Below, piece after piece: positions 1 to 7,880 of a stretch of 36,282 nt of DNA; within the stretch, counting starts at the first letter, position 1; each line of letters opens with the position of its first letter. A program made the translations under genes and the position numbers. The stretch covers positions 1 through 36,282 of the forward strand of contig DBMI01000077.1 in assembly GCA_002298165.1 (NCBI GenBank), read 5' to 3'. Origin of the DNA: Desulfarculales bacterium UBA702 (GTDB lineage: Bacteria; Desulfobacterota; Syntrophobacteria; Syntrophobacterales; Syntrophobacteraceae). Below the pieces are notes generated by a model, which did no database searches, had not been told where the DNA came from, and was given only the letters and a program-made list of their open reading frames with translations.

Positions 1-10
1 CGGAGGAAAG

Positions 11-106
11 CTCCCCTCCCCTGGCGGGAGGGGTTGGGGGAGGGGGTTTGAATTCTTAAATATATTCGACGCCCTCCCCTAGCCCCTCCCATCAAGGGAG
101 GGGGAT
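11..106. repeat. Inverted pair of G/C-rich palindromic repeats
   Basis: Two related GC-rich units stand in opposite orientation, about 13-46 and 72-105. Each unit is itself palindromic (CCCTCCCC arm, short loop, GGGAGGGG arm, then a further G-rich tail), and the second is close to the reverse complement of the first. A short AT-rich spacer separates them. This is the layout of a REP/BIME-like intergenic element. There is no coding potential across it. A related but distinct hairpin lies at 23800-23836. Confidence 0.7.
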
Positions 107-161
107 TTTCATCGGAATTCCTTGGGCAACAGCCCGTCCAGACCTTGCCACCCGTGCGGCA

Positions 162-467
162 CTAGCAGGTTTTACCGGGCTCGGGCCTCGAAGCTGGACT
201 GAATTCGATTTCGCGGTCATCTACCTTGAAGACAGTCCCGTCTTCACGATTTTCCTTGATGGCGCCTTCCAGCACACGCCTACAGCCAAAGCAGAAGTAG
301 GTAATCAAGTATTTTGAAGGATCCGCCGAGCCGGGTGATTGCTCGTGATCACCCCCCGCAAGTGGGGTCATGCTCAGTTTTTGGCAAATTTCCTGCTTCT
401 CGACCCCATCCTTCCTGATAGCCACTTTGTAGCTGCCGTGGAATTTAAGCGGCATTTTGATGCTCAT
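162..467 (-). CDS. Small hypothetical protein with a CxxC pair
   Basis: A 101-residue soluble protein that I do not recognise. The start is the ATG at 467, chosen because an AGGGAG ribosome-binding site lies just upstream on the minus strand; the frame is open further 5' but without such a signal. The only visible motif is a CFGC pair about two thirds along, possibly half of a metal site. There is no signal peptide and no membrane segment. The C-terminus ends in Cys. It stands alone, with a repeat pair downstream and a long non-coding stretch upstream. Function unknown. Confidence 0.5.
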   Translation of the reverse strand: MSIKMPLKFHGSYKVAIRKDGVEKQEICQKLSMTPLAGGDHEQSPGSADPSKYLITYFCFGCRRVLEGAIKENREDGTVFKVDDREIEFSPASRPEPGKTC

Positions 468-625
468 GGATAGTCTCTCCCTGGATGCTGTGCGAATTGC
501 GTGTAAACAGGATAGCCGACATTGATATACATTATACAATGTTGCAGGTTGTCATCCCAGGGGTAAATGATAAAGGGGGATCGTAGGGCTGGCACGAATA
601 CTCCGCACTCATGCACCGAAATAAC

Positions 626-656
626 AAAAAGCCGCAAGATTTCTCTTGCGGCTTTT
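626..656 (-). terminator. Intrinsic terminator, works in both directions
   Basis: A perfect 9-bp stem GCCGCAAGA/TCTTGCGGC (631-639 and 644-652) with a 4-nt loop is flanked by AAAAA on the left and TTTT on the right. It lies downstream of the minus-strand receiver gene ending at 886 and is the likely end of that transcript. The rest of 468-885 holds no convincing gene; around 719-820 there are short loose repeats of GCGTGAG/GCATGAG. Confidence 0.65.
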
Positions 657-885
657 CGTTATTTCCAAAGGGTATTCTCAGATTCGGCTTAACAGCATGA
701 GATAAGAGATCCAGCCACCAGCGTGAGGTCAGGTTCAGCGTGAGATTCAACTTGGTCAATGAGCGGTTCACGTCAGCATGAGCAGGAGATTAAGAGCATG
801 AGCATCAGCAGGAACGTGGGATCGGACTTGAGAGACAGACTTAAGTTAACAGCTACCTTTCCGGGTAATTTCAACTATAGAGCGA

Positions 886-1365
886 TTAAGAGCTTGCGGT
901 CGAATTACCGTTTCCAAGATTTCCCTCTGTCGAAGTGGAGGCGAGTACACCTCTGGAATTGACTCCGTTCCAGTTTTCGTCTTGAGCCGGCTTACCGGCT
1001 TTAACGCACGCAGAGGAGAGAGCAGTTTCAAGTTCAACCAGATCGAAAGGCTTTTTCAGATAGAATTCAATTCGAACTCGATTAAGATCAGTCGCAACAG
1101 CTTGGAAATCATACTCAGATAGAATAATCGCAGCAGCTTTAGGAGCATGGAGCTTGAGTTTTTCCAGCAGGGAAGTTCCGTTCGAATCTGGAAGGTGATA
1201 CTCAACAATCACAACATCATGTCGAAGTTTCTCTGCAAGAGTCAGTGCTTCGCGAGCTGTCGAACAACTCTCAAAGGCGTACCCAGCCTGATTCAGAAAT
1301 TTTTCCAAAGAGCGCTTCAGCGGGGCATCATCTTCAACAAGAAGAACGTGATTTTCAATTCGCAC
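886..1365 (-). CDS. Stand-alone receiver-domain protein lacking the phospho-acceptor Asp
   Basis: A CheY-like receiver domain with no output domain. The start is the GTG at 1365, because GGAGG sits 6 nt upstream; an ATG at 1401 has no ribosome-binding site. The N-terminal acidic pair (VLLVEDD), the conserved Ser/Thr position (Ser83, in ILSEYD) and the Lys before Pro (Lys105, in LKKPF) are all present. The phosphorylation site itself is Glu55 (codon GAG, 1201-1203) in the context VIVEYHLPD, where family members have Asp. The last 35 or so residues are low-complexity (Ser, Thr, Asn, Gly) and look like a disordered tail. The protein therefore probably works without phosphorylation, as a pseudo-receiver or partner protein. 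It lies about 250 bp downstream of the NtrC-type regulator but has its own candidate promoter. Confidence 0.75.
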   Translation of the reverse strand: MRIENHVLLVEDDAPLKRSLEKFLNQAGYAFESCSTAREALTLAEKLRHDVVIVEYHLPDSNGTSLLEKLKLHAPKAAAIILSEYDFQAVATDLNRVRIEFYLKKPFDLVELETALSSACVKAGKPAQDENWNGVNSRGVLASTSTEGNLGNGNSTASS

Positions 1366-1412
1366 TTTCCGCCTCCTGGCATAGGCAAGAGCAAGGAGCA
1401 TGCCAGCCGGCG

Positions 1413-1441
1413 CTTATAAGCATAGAGTCTCACGGAGTAAA
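1413..1441 (-). promoter_or_regulatory. Candidate promoter of the pseudo-receiver gene with a palindromic -10
   Basis: On the minus strand TTTACT (1441-1436) and TTATAA (1418-1413) are separated by 17 bp. The -10 hexamer is the centre of a GCTTATAAGC palindrome flanked by GCCGGC. The same arrangement occurs at the promoter of the Liv operon at 3368-3396. The distance to the GTG start at 1365 is about 45 nt. Confidence 0.45.
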
Positions 1442-1618
1442 GGATCTGTGTGCGAAAAAACACAGGAGGCTTGAAATTTATTGGATACTATTACCCAACC
1501 CTGGGGGGCATGTAGTAGCTGGGTTCGGGCAGGTGCAGAAGAATTTGTTATTAAATCAATGTCTTACGTGTGATCTGGATGATATTGTACACATCTTCAC
1601 GAATTTGGAGCATTTTGT

Positions 1619-3001
1619 TCAAACTTCAATGCCGTACTTTTTCAGCCGGTATAAAAGAATATGCCTCTGGAGTTTGAGGAAACGGGCCGTTTTCGACTTA
1701 TTTCGACCGCATTTCTCGAATGCGCTAAGGATTACCTCCTTCTCAATCTCTTCGAGCCCTATTCCACCATCGGGCAAAGCCATGCTGAATCTGTCCCGTT
1801 TTGAATCTTCATCCGACCTCAAATCGGAATCCAGAAAATGCAGATGGCGCCCCAGGATCATGTCGTCATTTTCCAGCAAGACTACCCGCTCGATGCTATT
1901 TCTGAGTTCCCTGACATTTCCAGGCCAGGAATGACCCAGGAGGAGCCGTTCAGCCTTGGGATTGAATCCGCGGAAGTGTTTGCCGTATTTATCGTTGAAG
2001 TCTTCCACGAAATTCATTGCAAGGGGCATAATGTCATCGCGCCTCTCTCGAAGAGAGGGCAGATCTACCTTGATTGTTGCTACCCTGAAGTAGAGATCCT
2101 TACGGAATCCTCCCCCCTCGGCCACTTGCCACAGGTCCTGGTTACAAGCCGCAAGGATGCGGATGTCCACTTTCTTTTTGCGCGTTCCGCCGACGGCGTA
2201 GAATTCTTTTTCTTCCATTACCCGCAGGAGCTTTGCCTGAATTTCGGGATGGAGGTCCACTATCTCGTCCAAAAAGAGCGTGCCCCCGTCGGCAACCTGT
2301 AGTAGGCCCTCCTTGCCTTCCGCTTTGGCTCCGGTAAAAGCTCCTTTTTCATAGCCGAAAAGCTCGCTTTCAATGATTTCGGTCCCGAAAGCCGCGCAGT
2401 TAAGCGCGACAAAGGGGTAGGCGGCACGGGGGCTTTTTGTGTGTATGAGCCTTGCGAAAAGCTCTTTTCCCGCCCCACTCTCCCCCTGGATCAGCACGCC
2501 CGCGTCCCGGCTCTGCGCACTTTTAATCGCGAGCATCTGGGCTTCCAGAAATTTCGGGTTTTGCCCGATCAGGCGGTCTACTCCCTGGAGCCTCTGCACC
2601 TCCTGGCGAAGCCGCGAGACCTCATTTTTGAGCCCCGCATGTTCGAGCGCATTCTGAATAGTAAGCTCGAATTCATCAATATCGACCGGTTTTACCAGGT
2701 AGTCGAAGGCCCCGCGCTTGATGGCCATGACCACGTCTTTTACACGCTCGTATGCGGTTATCATGACAACGGTCGGAGAAGGGCGGAGTTCTCTCAATCT
2801 CGGCAGCAGTTCGAGTCCACTGCCGTCCGGAAGGCCGATGTCGAGCAAAACCAGATCGGGTTCTTCCCGTTCGGCCAGAGCGAAGCCAGCCGTGCCGGTG
2901 TCAGCCTCCAGAACGATATTGCCCTTTTCCAGCAGCCGGCGAAGGGCTGCACGAAACGGGGCTTCGTCGTCGATGATGAGTATTTTGTGTTTTCCGCGCA
3001 T
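1619..3001 (-). CDS. Sigma-54-dependent response regulator, NtrC/AtoC family
   Basis: A 460-residue transcriptional activator of normal length and order. An N-terminal receiver has the acidic pair Asp11-Asp12 and phospho-acceptor Asp54 (LVLLDIGLPDGSG). A coiled linker (about 120-145) leads to an AAA+ domain with Walker A GESGAGKE, the sigma-54 contact loop GAFTGA, and Walker B-like GTLFLDEI. A C-terminal Fis-type helix-turn-helix ends in YGIEV. The ATG at 3001 is chosen because AGGA lies about 5 nt upstream; the frame extends to a TTG at 3040 with no better signal. Members hydrolyse ATP to open sigma-54 promoters after phosphorylation by a sensor kinase. No kinase gene is in the window, so it is an orphan here. 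Its target cannot be read from sequence. Confidence 0.92.
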   Translation of the reverse strand: MRGKHKILIIDDEAPFRAALRRLLEKGNIVLEADTGTAGFALAEREEPDLVLLDIGLPDGSGLELLPRLRELRPSPTVVMITAYERVKDVVMAIKRGAFDYLVKPVDIDEFELTIQNALEHAGLKNEVSRLRQEVQRLQGVDRLIGQNPKFLEAQMLAIKSAQSRDAGVLIQGESGAGKELFARLIHTKSPRAAYPFVALNCAAFGTEIIESELFGYEKGAFTGAKAEGKEGLLQVADGGTLFLDEIVDLHPEIQAKLLRVMEEKEFYAVGGTRKKKVDIRILAACNQDLWQVAEGGGFRKDLYFRVATIKVDLPSLRERRDDIMPLAMNFVEDFNDKYGKHFRGFNPKAERLLLGHSWPGNVRELRNSIERVVLLENDDMILGRHLHFLDSDLRSDEDSKRDRFSMALPDGGIGLEEIEKEVILSAFEKCGRNKSKTARFLKLQRHILLYRLKKYGIEV

Positions 3002-3367
3002 CAATTCCTGTCCAAGGCCCCCGATCGGCCCAACTGACAATCGAGGGCGGGCTGGAAATTATATATCGGCAGGATTCAGGATTATGGTGTAGAGGAAAAT
3101 CTAGCATAATTGCGGGTCTGAGGAAACTACGAAGCTCGAACGAGAGGCAGAAACTTTCGCCGAAAAGAATCTAAATACCGTAGTTTCCAATTAGTTTCAG
3201 ACAAGCGGCTCCAATTTCCCATCATTTGGCCATCCTGTTGGCGGGGTGGATTGAAGCAGATAATTTGGGAACGATAAACACGTGGCTCGATATCGTCTCC
3301 TACTCAGGAAGGCGAGTTCTTTTACTTGCCAAACCACAGGCTTCCAGTGTGTACAGCCAGATAATGC

Positions 3368-3396
3368 TTGACATTTCCTTGGCCGGCGGCTTATAA
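3368..3396 (+). promoter_or_regulatory. Sigma-70 promoter of the Liv-paaK-ior operon
   Basis: TTGACA (3368-3373), a 17-bp spacer and TTATAA (3391-3396) form a near-consensus vegetative promoter. The -10 hexamer is embedded in the perfect 14-bp palindrome CGGCTTATAAGCCG (3388-3401), which could be an operator. Transcription would begin near 3403, giving a leader of about 240 nt before the first structural gene. The upstream part of this gap (3002-3367) shows nothing else convincing. Confidence 0.7.
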
Positions 3397-3434
3397 GCCG
3401 GGCCAAAATCCTTTTCAGGAGAAGAATTCAAGAA

Positions 3435-3500
3435 ATGGTCACAACGAGAGAGTATTATCTCTATATCTACTTCGGGCGGTCTGTCCCCGTGCATCTCTAA
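3435..3500 (+). CDS. Putative Tyr-rich leader peptide, 21 residues
   Basis: A short ORF in the leader of the downstream operon, opened by ATG at 3435 and closed by TAA at 3498-3500. Residues 6-13 read EYYLYIYF: four Tyr and one Phe codon within seven consecutive codons (3453-3473). AGGAG at 3417-3421 is a possible ribosome-binding site but its 13-nt spacing is long. Two AGAGA blocks (3447-3451, 3512-3516) and two TCTCT blocks (3458-3462, 3494-3498) could pair in alternative ways around the ORF. The operon encodes an amino-acid-type importer, an arylacetate-CoA ligase and an aryl-pyruvate oxidoreductase, which fits an aromatic amino acid signal. Whether it is translated is not known. Confidence 0.4.
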   Translation: MVTTREYYLYIYFGRSVPVHL

Positions 3501-3516
3501 TCAAGCTGAAAAGAGA

Positions 3517-3604
3517 GCCGTGGGCAGATCGCGAACCCGATTCTGCCCACGACCTTTCTATTTTCCCGAGGCCGTGGTTTCGTTATTGACCACGGCTTTT
3601 TTTA
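3517..3604 (+). terminator. Leader hairpin plus intrinsic terminator (possible attenuator)
   Basis: Two hairpins follow the leader ORF. The first is a perfect 10-bp stem CGTGGGCAGA/TCTGCCCACG (3519-3528 and 3542-3551). The second is GCCGTGGT/ACCACGGC (3571-3578 and 3589-3596) followed directly by a run of seven T, a good intrinsic terminator only about 40 nt before the first structural gene. CCACG in the 3' arm of hairpin 1 (3547-3551) can pair with CGTGG in the terminator (3573-3577), and GCCGTGG occurs at both 3517 and 3571. These overlaps allow, but do not prove, alternative folds. Confidence 0.6.
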
Positions 3605-3643
3605 TTCAATTTTTCTATCACTTAGGGGGTAAAGGAGCATACG

Positions 3644-4819
3644 ATGAAATCGGCAAAAAACCTGATTTGCCTGGCGGCACTCGGTACGCTTATCGCGGCG
3701 GCCATACTGTTTTGGTCAAGGGGCGAAGGAATCGCGGCAAAGGAGCCTTATAAGATCGGGGCGGTATTCTCGATCACCGGAGGTGCTTCGCTGCTCGGAG
3801 AGCCGGAGAAGAAGACAGCCGAGATGATACGGGACGAGATAAACAAGCAGGGCGGAATCGACGGCCACCCCCTCGAGCTTGTCATGTATGATGACGAAAC
3901 AGATCCCACGAAGTGCAACCTTGCCGTCAAAAAGCTCAACAAAAAAGACGAAGTGCCGGTCATAATCGGTCCCAGCACCAGTGGAACAAGCCTTGCCGTT
4001 GTCGGAGTTGCCGAGGAGGCCCAGGTCCCGCTGATTTCGTGTGCCGCCAGCTACAAGATTGTCACGCCGGTCGAGACGCACAAATGGATATTTAAGGTGG
4101 CTGGTTCCGACAGCCATGTCGTTGGAAAGATGTTCGATTACATGAAATCCAAGAACGTCAAAAAAATCGGCATAATGACCGTTTCCGACGGGTTCGGCGC
4201 AAGCGGGCGGGAAGAGTTGCTAAGGCTTGCCCCTGAAAATGGAATCACGATCGTTGCCGACGAGCGCTACGGTCCTCAGGACACCGACCTTTCGGCGCAG
4301 TTGACAAAGATCCGGTCTGCTCAGCCCGACGCTATCGTCAACTGGTCAACCGGTCCCACCCAGGTCCTTGCAGTCAAGAACTGGCGGGATCTCGGCATGG
4401 ATGCAATCCCCCTGTACCAGAGCCATGGATTCGGAAATCTCAAAAATATAGAGCTTGCCGGAAAAGCGGCCGAGGGGGTCATCTTACCTCTTGCGCGCGT
4501 AAACATCGGTAATCTCCTGCCCGATGACCACCCCCAGAAAAAGGTGATTATGGAATACACCAAGTCCTACGAAGAGCGCTACAAGGAGCCGGTTTCTTCC
4601 TTTGGCGGCCACGCCTGGGATTCCATGTATCTGGCCATCTCCGCGCTGAAAGCAGTCGGCCCCGATCCGGCAAAAATCCGCGACCATATAGAGAACACCA
4701 AGGATTTCGTCGGCCAGCACGGGATATTCAAGATGTCTCCGCAGGACCACAACGGCTTAAGCAAGGACGACCTCGAGATGGTTGTGGTTAAAGATGGAAA
4801 GTGGGCACTGGCGAAGTAG
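3644..4819 (+). CDS. Liv-type ABC transporter substrate-binding protein (system 1)
   Basis: A 391-residue periplasmic binding protein of the type-1 fold (LivK/LivJ family). An N-terminal export segment of about 8-24 hydrophobic residues is followed by the family opening YKIGAVFSITGGASLLG and the signature regions VIIGPSTSGTSLAV and KKIGIMTVSDGFG. AGGAG lies 7 nt before the ATG. It captures the ligand outside the inner membrane and delivers it to the LivH/LivM channel encoded next. Family members bind branched-chain or aromatic amino acids, amides or aromatic acids. The ligand cannot be fixed by eye, but co-transcription with an arylacetate-CoA ligase and IorAB points to aromatic compounds. 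Confidence 0.9.
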   Translation: MKSAKNLICLAALGTLIAAAILFWSRGEGIAAKEPYKIGAVFSITGGASLLGEPEKKTAEMIRDEINKQGGIDGHPLELVMYDDETDPTKCNLAVKKLNKKDEVPVIIGPSTSGTSLAVVGVAEEAQVPLISCAASYKIVTPVETHKWIFKVAGSDSHVVGKMFDYMKSKNVKKIGIMTVSDGFGASGREELLRLAPENGITIVADERYGPQDTDLSAQLTKIRSAQPDAIVNWSTGPTQVLAVKNWRDLGMDAIPLYQSHGFGNLKNIELAGKAAEGVILPLARVNIGNLLPDDHPQKKVIMEYTKSYEERYKEPVSSFGGHAWDSMYLAISALKAVGPDPAKIRDHIENTKDFVGQHGIFKMSPQDHNGLSKDDLEMVVVKDGKWALAK

Positions 4820-4851
4820 GACCGAAAATCGGGCATAAACCGGAATAATGT

Positions 4852-4873
4852 GGGCAGCCTGAAAAGCCTGCCC
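4852..4873. repeat. Short palindromic repeat, GGGCAG...CTGCCC
   Basis: The stem GGGCAG/CTGCCC (4852-4857, 4868-4873) continues past one C-C mismatch to a GAAA loop. It resembles the palindromes at 16585-16604 and 21279-21298 and belongs to the same loose family of intergenic repeats. Confidence 0.4.
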
Positions 4874-4928
4874 TACATCTTGGTTCCGGCCGCAAATCCG
4901 TTTACTCGAATGGCGGCACATCGATTTT

Positions 4929-4952
4929 CCCCCGGTTCGAAAGAGCCGGGGG
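4929..4952 (+). promoter_or_regulatory. Very stable GAAA-tetraloop hairpin between binding protein and permease genes
   Basis: CCCCCGG (4929-4935) pairs with CCGGGGG (4946-4952); three further pairs (one G-U) close a GAAA tetraloop, giving a continuous 10-bp stem. No T-run follows, so it is a poor terminator. A hairpin here would protect the upstream binding-protein mRNA from 3' decay and raise its level over the membrane parts. The remainder of 4820-5114 shows no gene. Confidence 0.55.
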
Positions 4953-5114
4953 ATTCTCATATATGTCATATAACTGTAAAAAATATTTCCTTATTTCAGG
5001 CCGAAATGTTAGACGATGCATACTCAAAAGGCGGATTTAATCCATGCGGCCGGGTGAAAAATTTCTCGTTTCCCCAGTGCACGGATGGGCGGCATCAGGG
5101 GGTCAGGCTGACAG

Positions 5115-6002
5115 GTGGGAACCGATTTTCTCCAGTACGTAATCAGCGGAATTACTATCGGCGCAATTTATGCCATGGTGGCCATCGGCTACAACATCAT
5201 CTATAGTGTGACCGAGATAATCAACTTCGCCCAGGGAGAGTTCGTAATGCTGGGCGGCCTATTCGCCGTATTCTTCGCCGGCACCCTTCACCTTCCGCTC
5301 TACCTGGCTTTTATCTGCGCCGTGGCAGTAGCGGGCTGCTTAGGCCTGGCGATGGACCGGTTCATAATTGGCAGGGCGCGAGAATCGAGCGTGTTATCCC
5401 TTATTATTATCACCATTGCCGTTTCCATACTGCTCAAGGGATCGGCGATGCTTGCCTGGGGAAAAGACCCTTACAGCCTTCCCGCCTTCAGTTCAGGGGG
5501 GCCGATAATGGTCGCGGGGGCTGCCATTCAGCCGCAAGCACTCTGGATTACAGGGATATGCGCCCTGGTGGTCATAGGCCTCACACTTTTTTTCCGCAAG
5601 TCTGTCTACGGCCAGGCAATGCTTGCATGCGCCAATAATCCTCAAGCGGCACGGCTGGTTGGAATCCCGGTTCGTTATATGGTCTTTCTGTCGTTTATCT
5701 TGAGTGCCGCCATCGGAGCGGCTGCAGGCGTGATTATCACTCCGGTCTCCATGATGGAGTACGAAAGGGGCGCCCTGCTCGGCCTCAAGGGTTTTGGGGC
5801 AGCTGCGTTCGGCGGGCTGGGACAGTTCTTTGGCGCCCTTGTCGCTGGGCTTATTCTGGGGCTTGCCGAGTCCTTTTGTGCCGGGTATCTCTCGTCGGGC
5901 TACAAGGACGCAGTCGCCCTGGTATTGCTGCTAATGGTGCTTTTTCTGAAACCCGAGGGGCTTTTCGGAAACAGGGAAGCTGCCAGGCTTAAAAAATTCT
6001 AG
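5115..6002 (+). CDS. livH: Liv-type ABC transporter permease LivH (system 1)
   Basis: A 295-residue polytopic inner-membrane protein of the LivH family. The N-terminus reads as the family standard (GITIGAIYAMVAIGYNIIYS, then EIINFAQGEF), with several further hydrophobic helices and a C-terminal end in KPEGLFG. It starts with GTG at 5115; the ribosome-binding site is weak. With LivM it forms the translocation channel. It is separated from the binding-protein gene by about 295 bp holding a strong hairpin, and from livM by 10 bp. Confidence 0.92.
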   Translation: MGTDFLQYVISGITIGAIYAMVAIGYNIIYSVTEIINFAQGEFVMLGGLFAVFFAGTLHLPLYLAFICAVAVAGCLGLAMDRFIIGRARESSVLSLIIITIAVSILLKGSAMLAWGKDPYSLPAFSSGGPIMVAGAAIQPQALWITGICALVVIGLTLFFRKSVYGQAMLACANNPQAARLVGIPVRYMVFLSFILSAAIGAAAGVIITPVSMMEYERGALLGLKGFGAAAFGGLGQFFGALVAGLILGLAESFCAGYLSSGYKDAVALVLLLMVLFLKPEGLFGNREAARLKKF

Positions 6003-6012
6003 AGAAATACAA

Positions 6013-6987
6013 ATGGGCAGAAGAAATTGGGCAATCATGCTGGGGGCTGCTGCCTTCATCGGCGCTTTCCCCTGGCTGGTGATGCCATTCAAAGCCGTTT
6101 CCCACTATGTTGACGTCATGGTCTTCGCGGGCATATTCAGCCTCGTGTGCATCGGGTTGAGCCTGTTAATGGGTTATGCCGGGCAGATTTCGCTTGCCCA
6201 GGCGGCGTTTTTCGGAATCGGCGCATACACTTCGGGTATCCTTACATCTAAACTGGGAGTCAATCCCTGGATAGCAATGTGCGCCGGGACAGCCGTATGC
6301 GCGGCGGTTGCCTGGCTGGTCGGCGTGCCGGCACTGCGCCTCAAGGGCCACTATCTTGCCATGGCAACCCTGGGCTTCGGCGTCATAGTTAACATCATAT
6401 TCGCCGAAGAAGTGAACTGGACGGGCGGTCCATCGGGAATGGCCGATATACCTTATCTCAGATTTTTTGGCCGGAAGATCACCAGTGAACTGGCCTGGTA
6501 CTACCTGGTCTGGGGGATAGTCTTTCTGGTGTTGATATTTTGTTTCCATGTGATCCATTCGAGAGTGGGGCGGGCTTTGAGGGCCATTCACGAAGACGAG
6601 CGGGCCGCGGAGTCGGTCGGGGTGCCTACCGCGAGCTTCAAAGTGAAGGTTTTTATGCTCAGCGCCGTCCTCGCATCGATTGCCGGAAGCCTCTATACCC
6701 ATTATGTTACCTGCCTCAACCCCAGTTCGTTTAACCTAATGTGGTCGATACGGTTCATGCTGATGGTGATGGTTGGGGGCATGCAAAGCCTCTGGGGAGC
6801 ACTTGTCGGGACGGTACTCATGACCTTTGTGGGAAATGAGTGGCTGCAGGTATTCGCGGAACTGGAAATCCTCGCCTACGGAGCGATTCTCCTGGTCGTG
6901 GCGCTCTTTTTGCCGGGCGGCATAGTGTCGCTGGGCAGCTTGAGGCGGAAAAAGCACGCATCCGCTCTGGAGGGTGCTGGAACGTGA
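6013..6987 (+). CDS. livM: Liv-type ABC transporter permease LivM (system 1)
   Basis: A 324-residue polytopic membrane protein of the LivM family. The hallmark segment LMGYAGQISLAQAAFFGIGAY (positions about 54-74) and the later cytoplasmic loop RVGRALRAIHEDERAAESVG, which contacts the ATPases, are both present. Length is usual for the family. It overlaps the next gene by 4 bp (GTGA), a sign of translational coupling. Confidence 0.92.
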   Translation: MGRRNWAIMLGAAAFIGAFPWLVMPFKAVSHYVDVMVFAGIFSLVCIGLSLLMGYAGQISLAQAAFFGIGAYTSGILTSKLGVNPWIAMCAGTAVCAAVAWLVGVPALRLKGHYLAMATLGFGVIVNIIFAEEVNWTGGPSGMADIPYLRFFGRKITSELAWYYLVWGIVFLVLIFCFHVIHSRVGRALRAIHEDERAAESVGVPTASFKVKVFMLSAVLASIAGSLYTHYVTCLNPSSFNLMWSIRFMLMVMVGGMQSLWGALVGTVLMTFVGNEWLQVFAELEILAYGAILLVVALFLPGGIVSLGSLRRKKHASALEGAGT

Positions 6988-7778
6988 GCGGGACGGGTTA
7001 TCAGCCGGGCGAGCCTATTTTGAAGGTGAACGGTCTTTGGATGAAGTTTGGCGGTGTAACCGCACTTCGCGACGTCTGCTACGAGATGCCGGAAAAGATC
7101 ATCCAGGCTGTCATAGGGCCGAACGGCGCCGGAAAGACCACTCTTTTCAACTGCATAAGCGGAATGCTGGGCCCATCAGAGGGATCGATCATATTTCTCG
7201 GACACGCAATAGAGGGGATTGTGCCTCACCGGATAGCCCGCGCAGGCATAGCCCGGACGTTCCAGCACGTGGCTCTTTTCAAAAAAATGACCGTTCTGGA
7301 AAACGTTATGATGGGCAGACACCCCAGAACTGGGAGCGGAATGTTTGCCGCCGGACTTCGCCTGCCGGGCATGCGCTCGGAAGAGAAGCTTATCCGGTCA
7401 AAGGCTTTGGAGTATCTCGAATTCGCCGGACTTGCCGGATGCGCCCGTGTGGAATCCGGAACTCTTCCTATTGGCAAGCAAAAGATTCTCGAAATTGCGA
7501 GGGCGCTTGCCACCGAGCCCAGGCTGATACTGCTCGATGAGCCGGCTGGCGGCTTAAATATGAAGGAGACCGAAGATCTCGGCGAACTCATACAGGGCAT
7601 CAAGAAACTCGGGGTTACGGTCATGCTGGTCGAACACGATATGAACCTGATAATGGATATTTCGGACCGCGTTCTGGTGCTCCATTACGGTGAGGTGCTC
7701 GCATCGGGCACCCCCGCCGAGATAAAGGAAAACAGCGCGGTGATCGAAGCCTATCTCGGGGCGGAGAACGATAATTAA
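6984..7778 (+). CDS. livG: Liv-type ABC transporter ATPase LivG (system 1)
   Basis: A 264-residue ABC ATPase. The start is the GTG at 6984, overlapping the livM stop, with GGAGGG 9 nt upstream; the frame is open back into livM but that part is out-of-frame livM sequence. Walker A is GPNGAGKTT, the Q-loop region RTFQHVALFKKMTV follows, and Walker B is LILLDEPAGG. The signature stretch reads LPIGKQKILEIARAL, where the usual LSGGQ is replaced by LPIGK, a pattern common in LivG proteins. It pairs with LivF to drive transport. Confidence 0.92.
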   Translation: MSGTGYQPGEPILKVNGLWMKFGGVTALRDVCYEMPEKIIQAVIGPNGAGKTTLFNCISGMLGPSEGSIIFLGHAIEGIVPHRIARAGIARTFQHVALFKKMTVLENVMMGRHPRTGSGMFAAGLRLPGMRSEEKLIRSKALEYLEFAGLAGCARVESGTLPIGKQKILEIARALATEPRLILLDEPAGGLNMKETEDLGELIQGIKKLGVTVMLVEHDMNLIMDISDRVLVLHYGEVLASGTPAEIKENSAVIEAYLGAENDN

Positions 7779-7880
7779 AGAGCGAGGATCCAGCTCCCCC
7801 GCTGCCCCATTATGAACGCGCAGCGGCGAGTTGCTGTGGGGGGCAAGCCCTCCATGCTTTTGCCTTTAATAGAAAAGATC

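Noticed and set aside
532..962. Small ORFs on both strands between the unknown protein and the pseudo-receiver
   Set aside because: One is disrupted by the terminator hairpin at 626-656, the other overlaps the receiver gene end; no ribosome-binding sites.
1245..1934. Plus-strand ORF of 229 codons
   Set aside because: Spans the antisense of both response regulators and the gap between them; no start signal or domain.
3520..3753. Alternative leader ORF from a GTG at 3520 with FYF codons next to the terminator
   Set aside because: No proper ribosome-binding site, start lies inside hairpin 1, and the frame runs on into the binding-protein gene out of frame.
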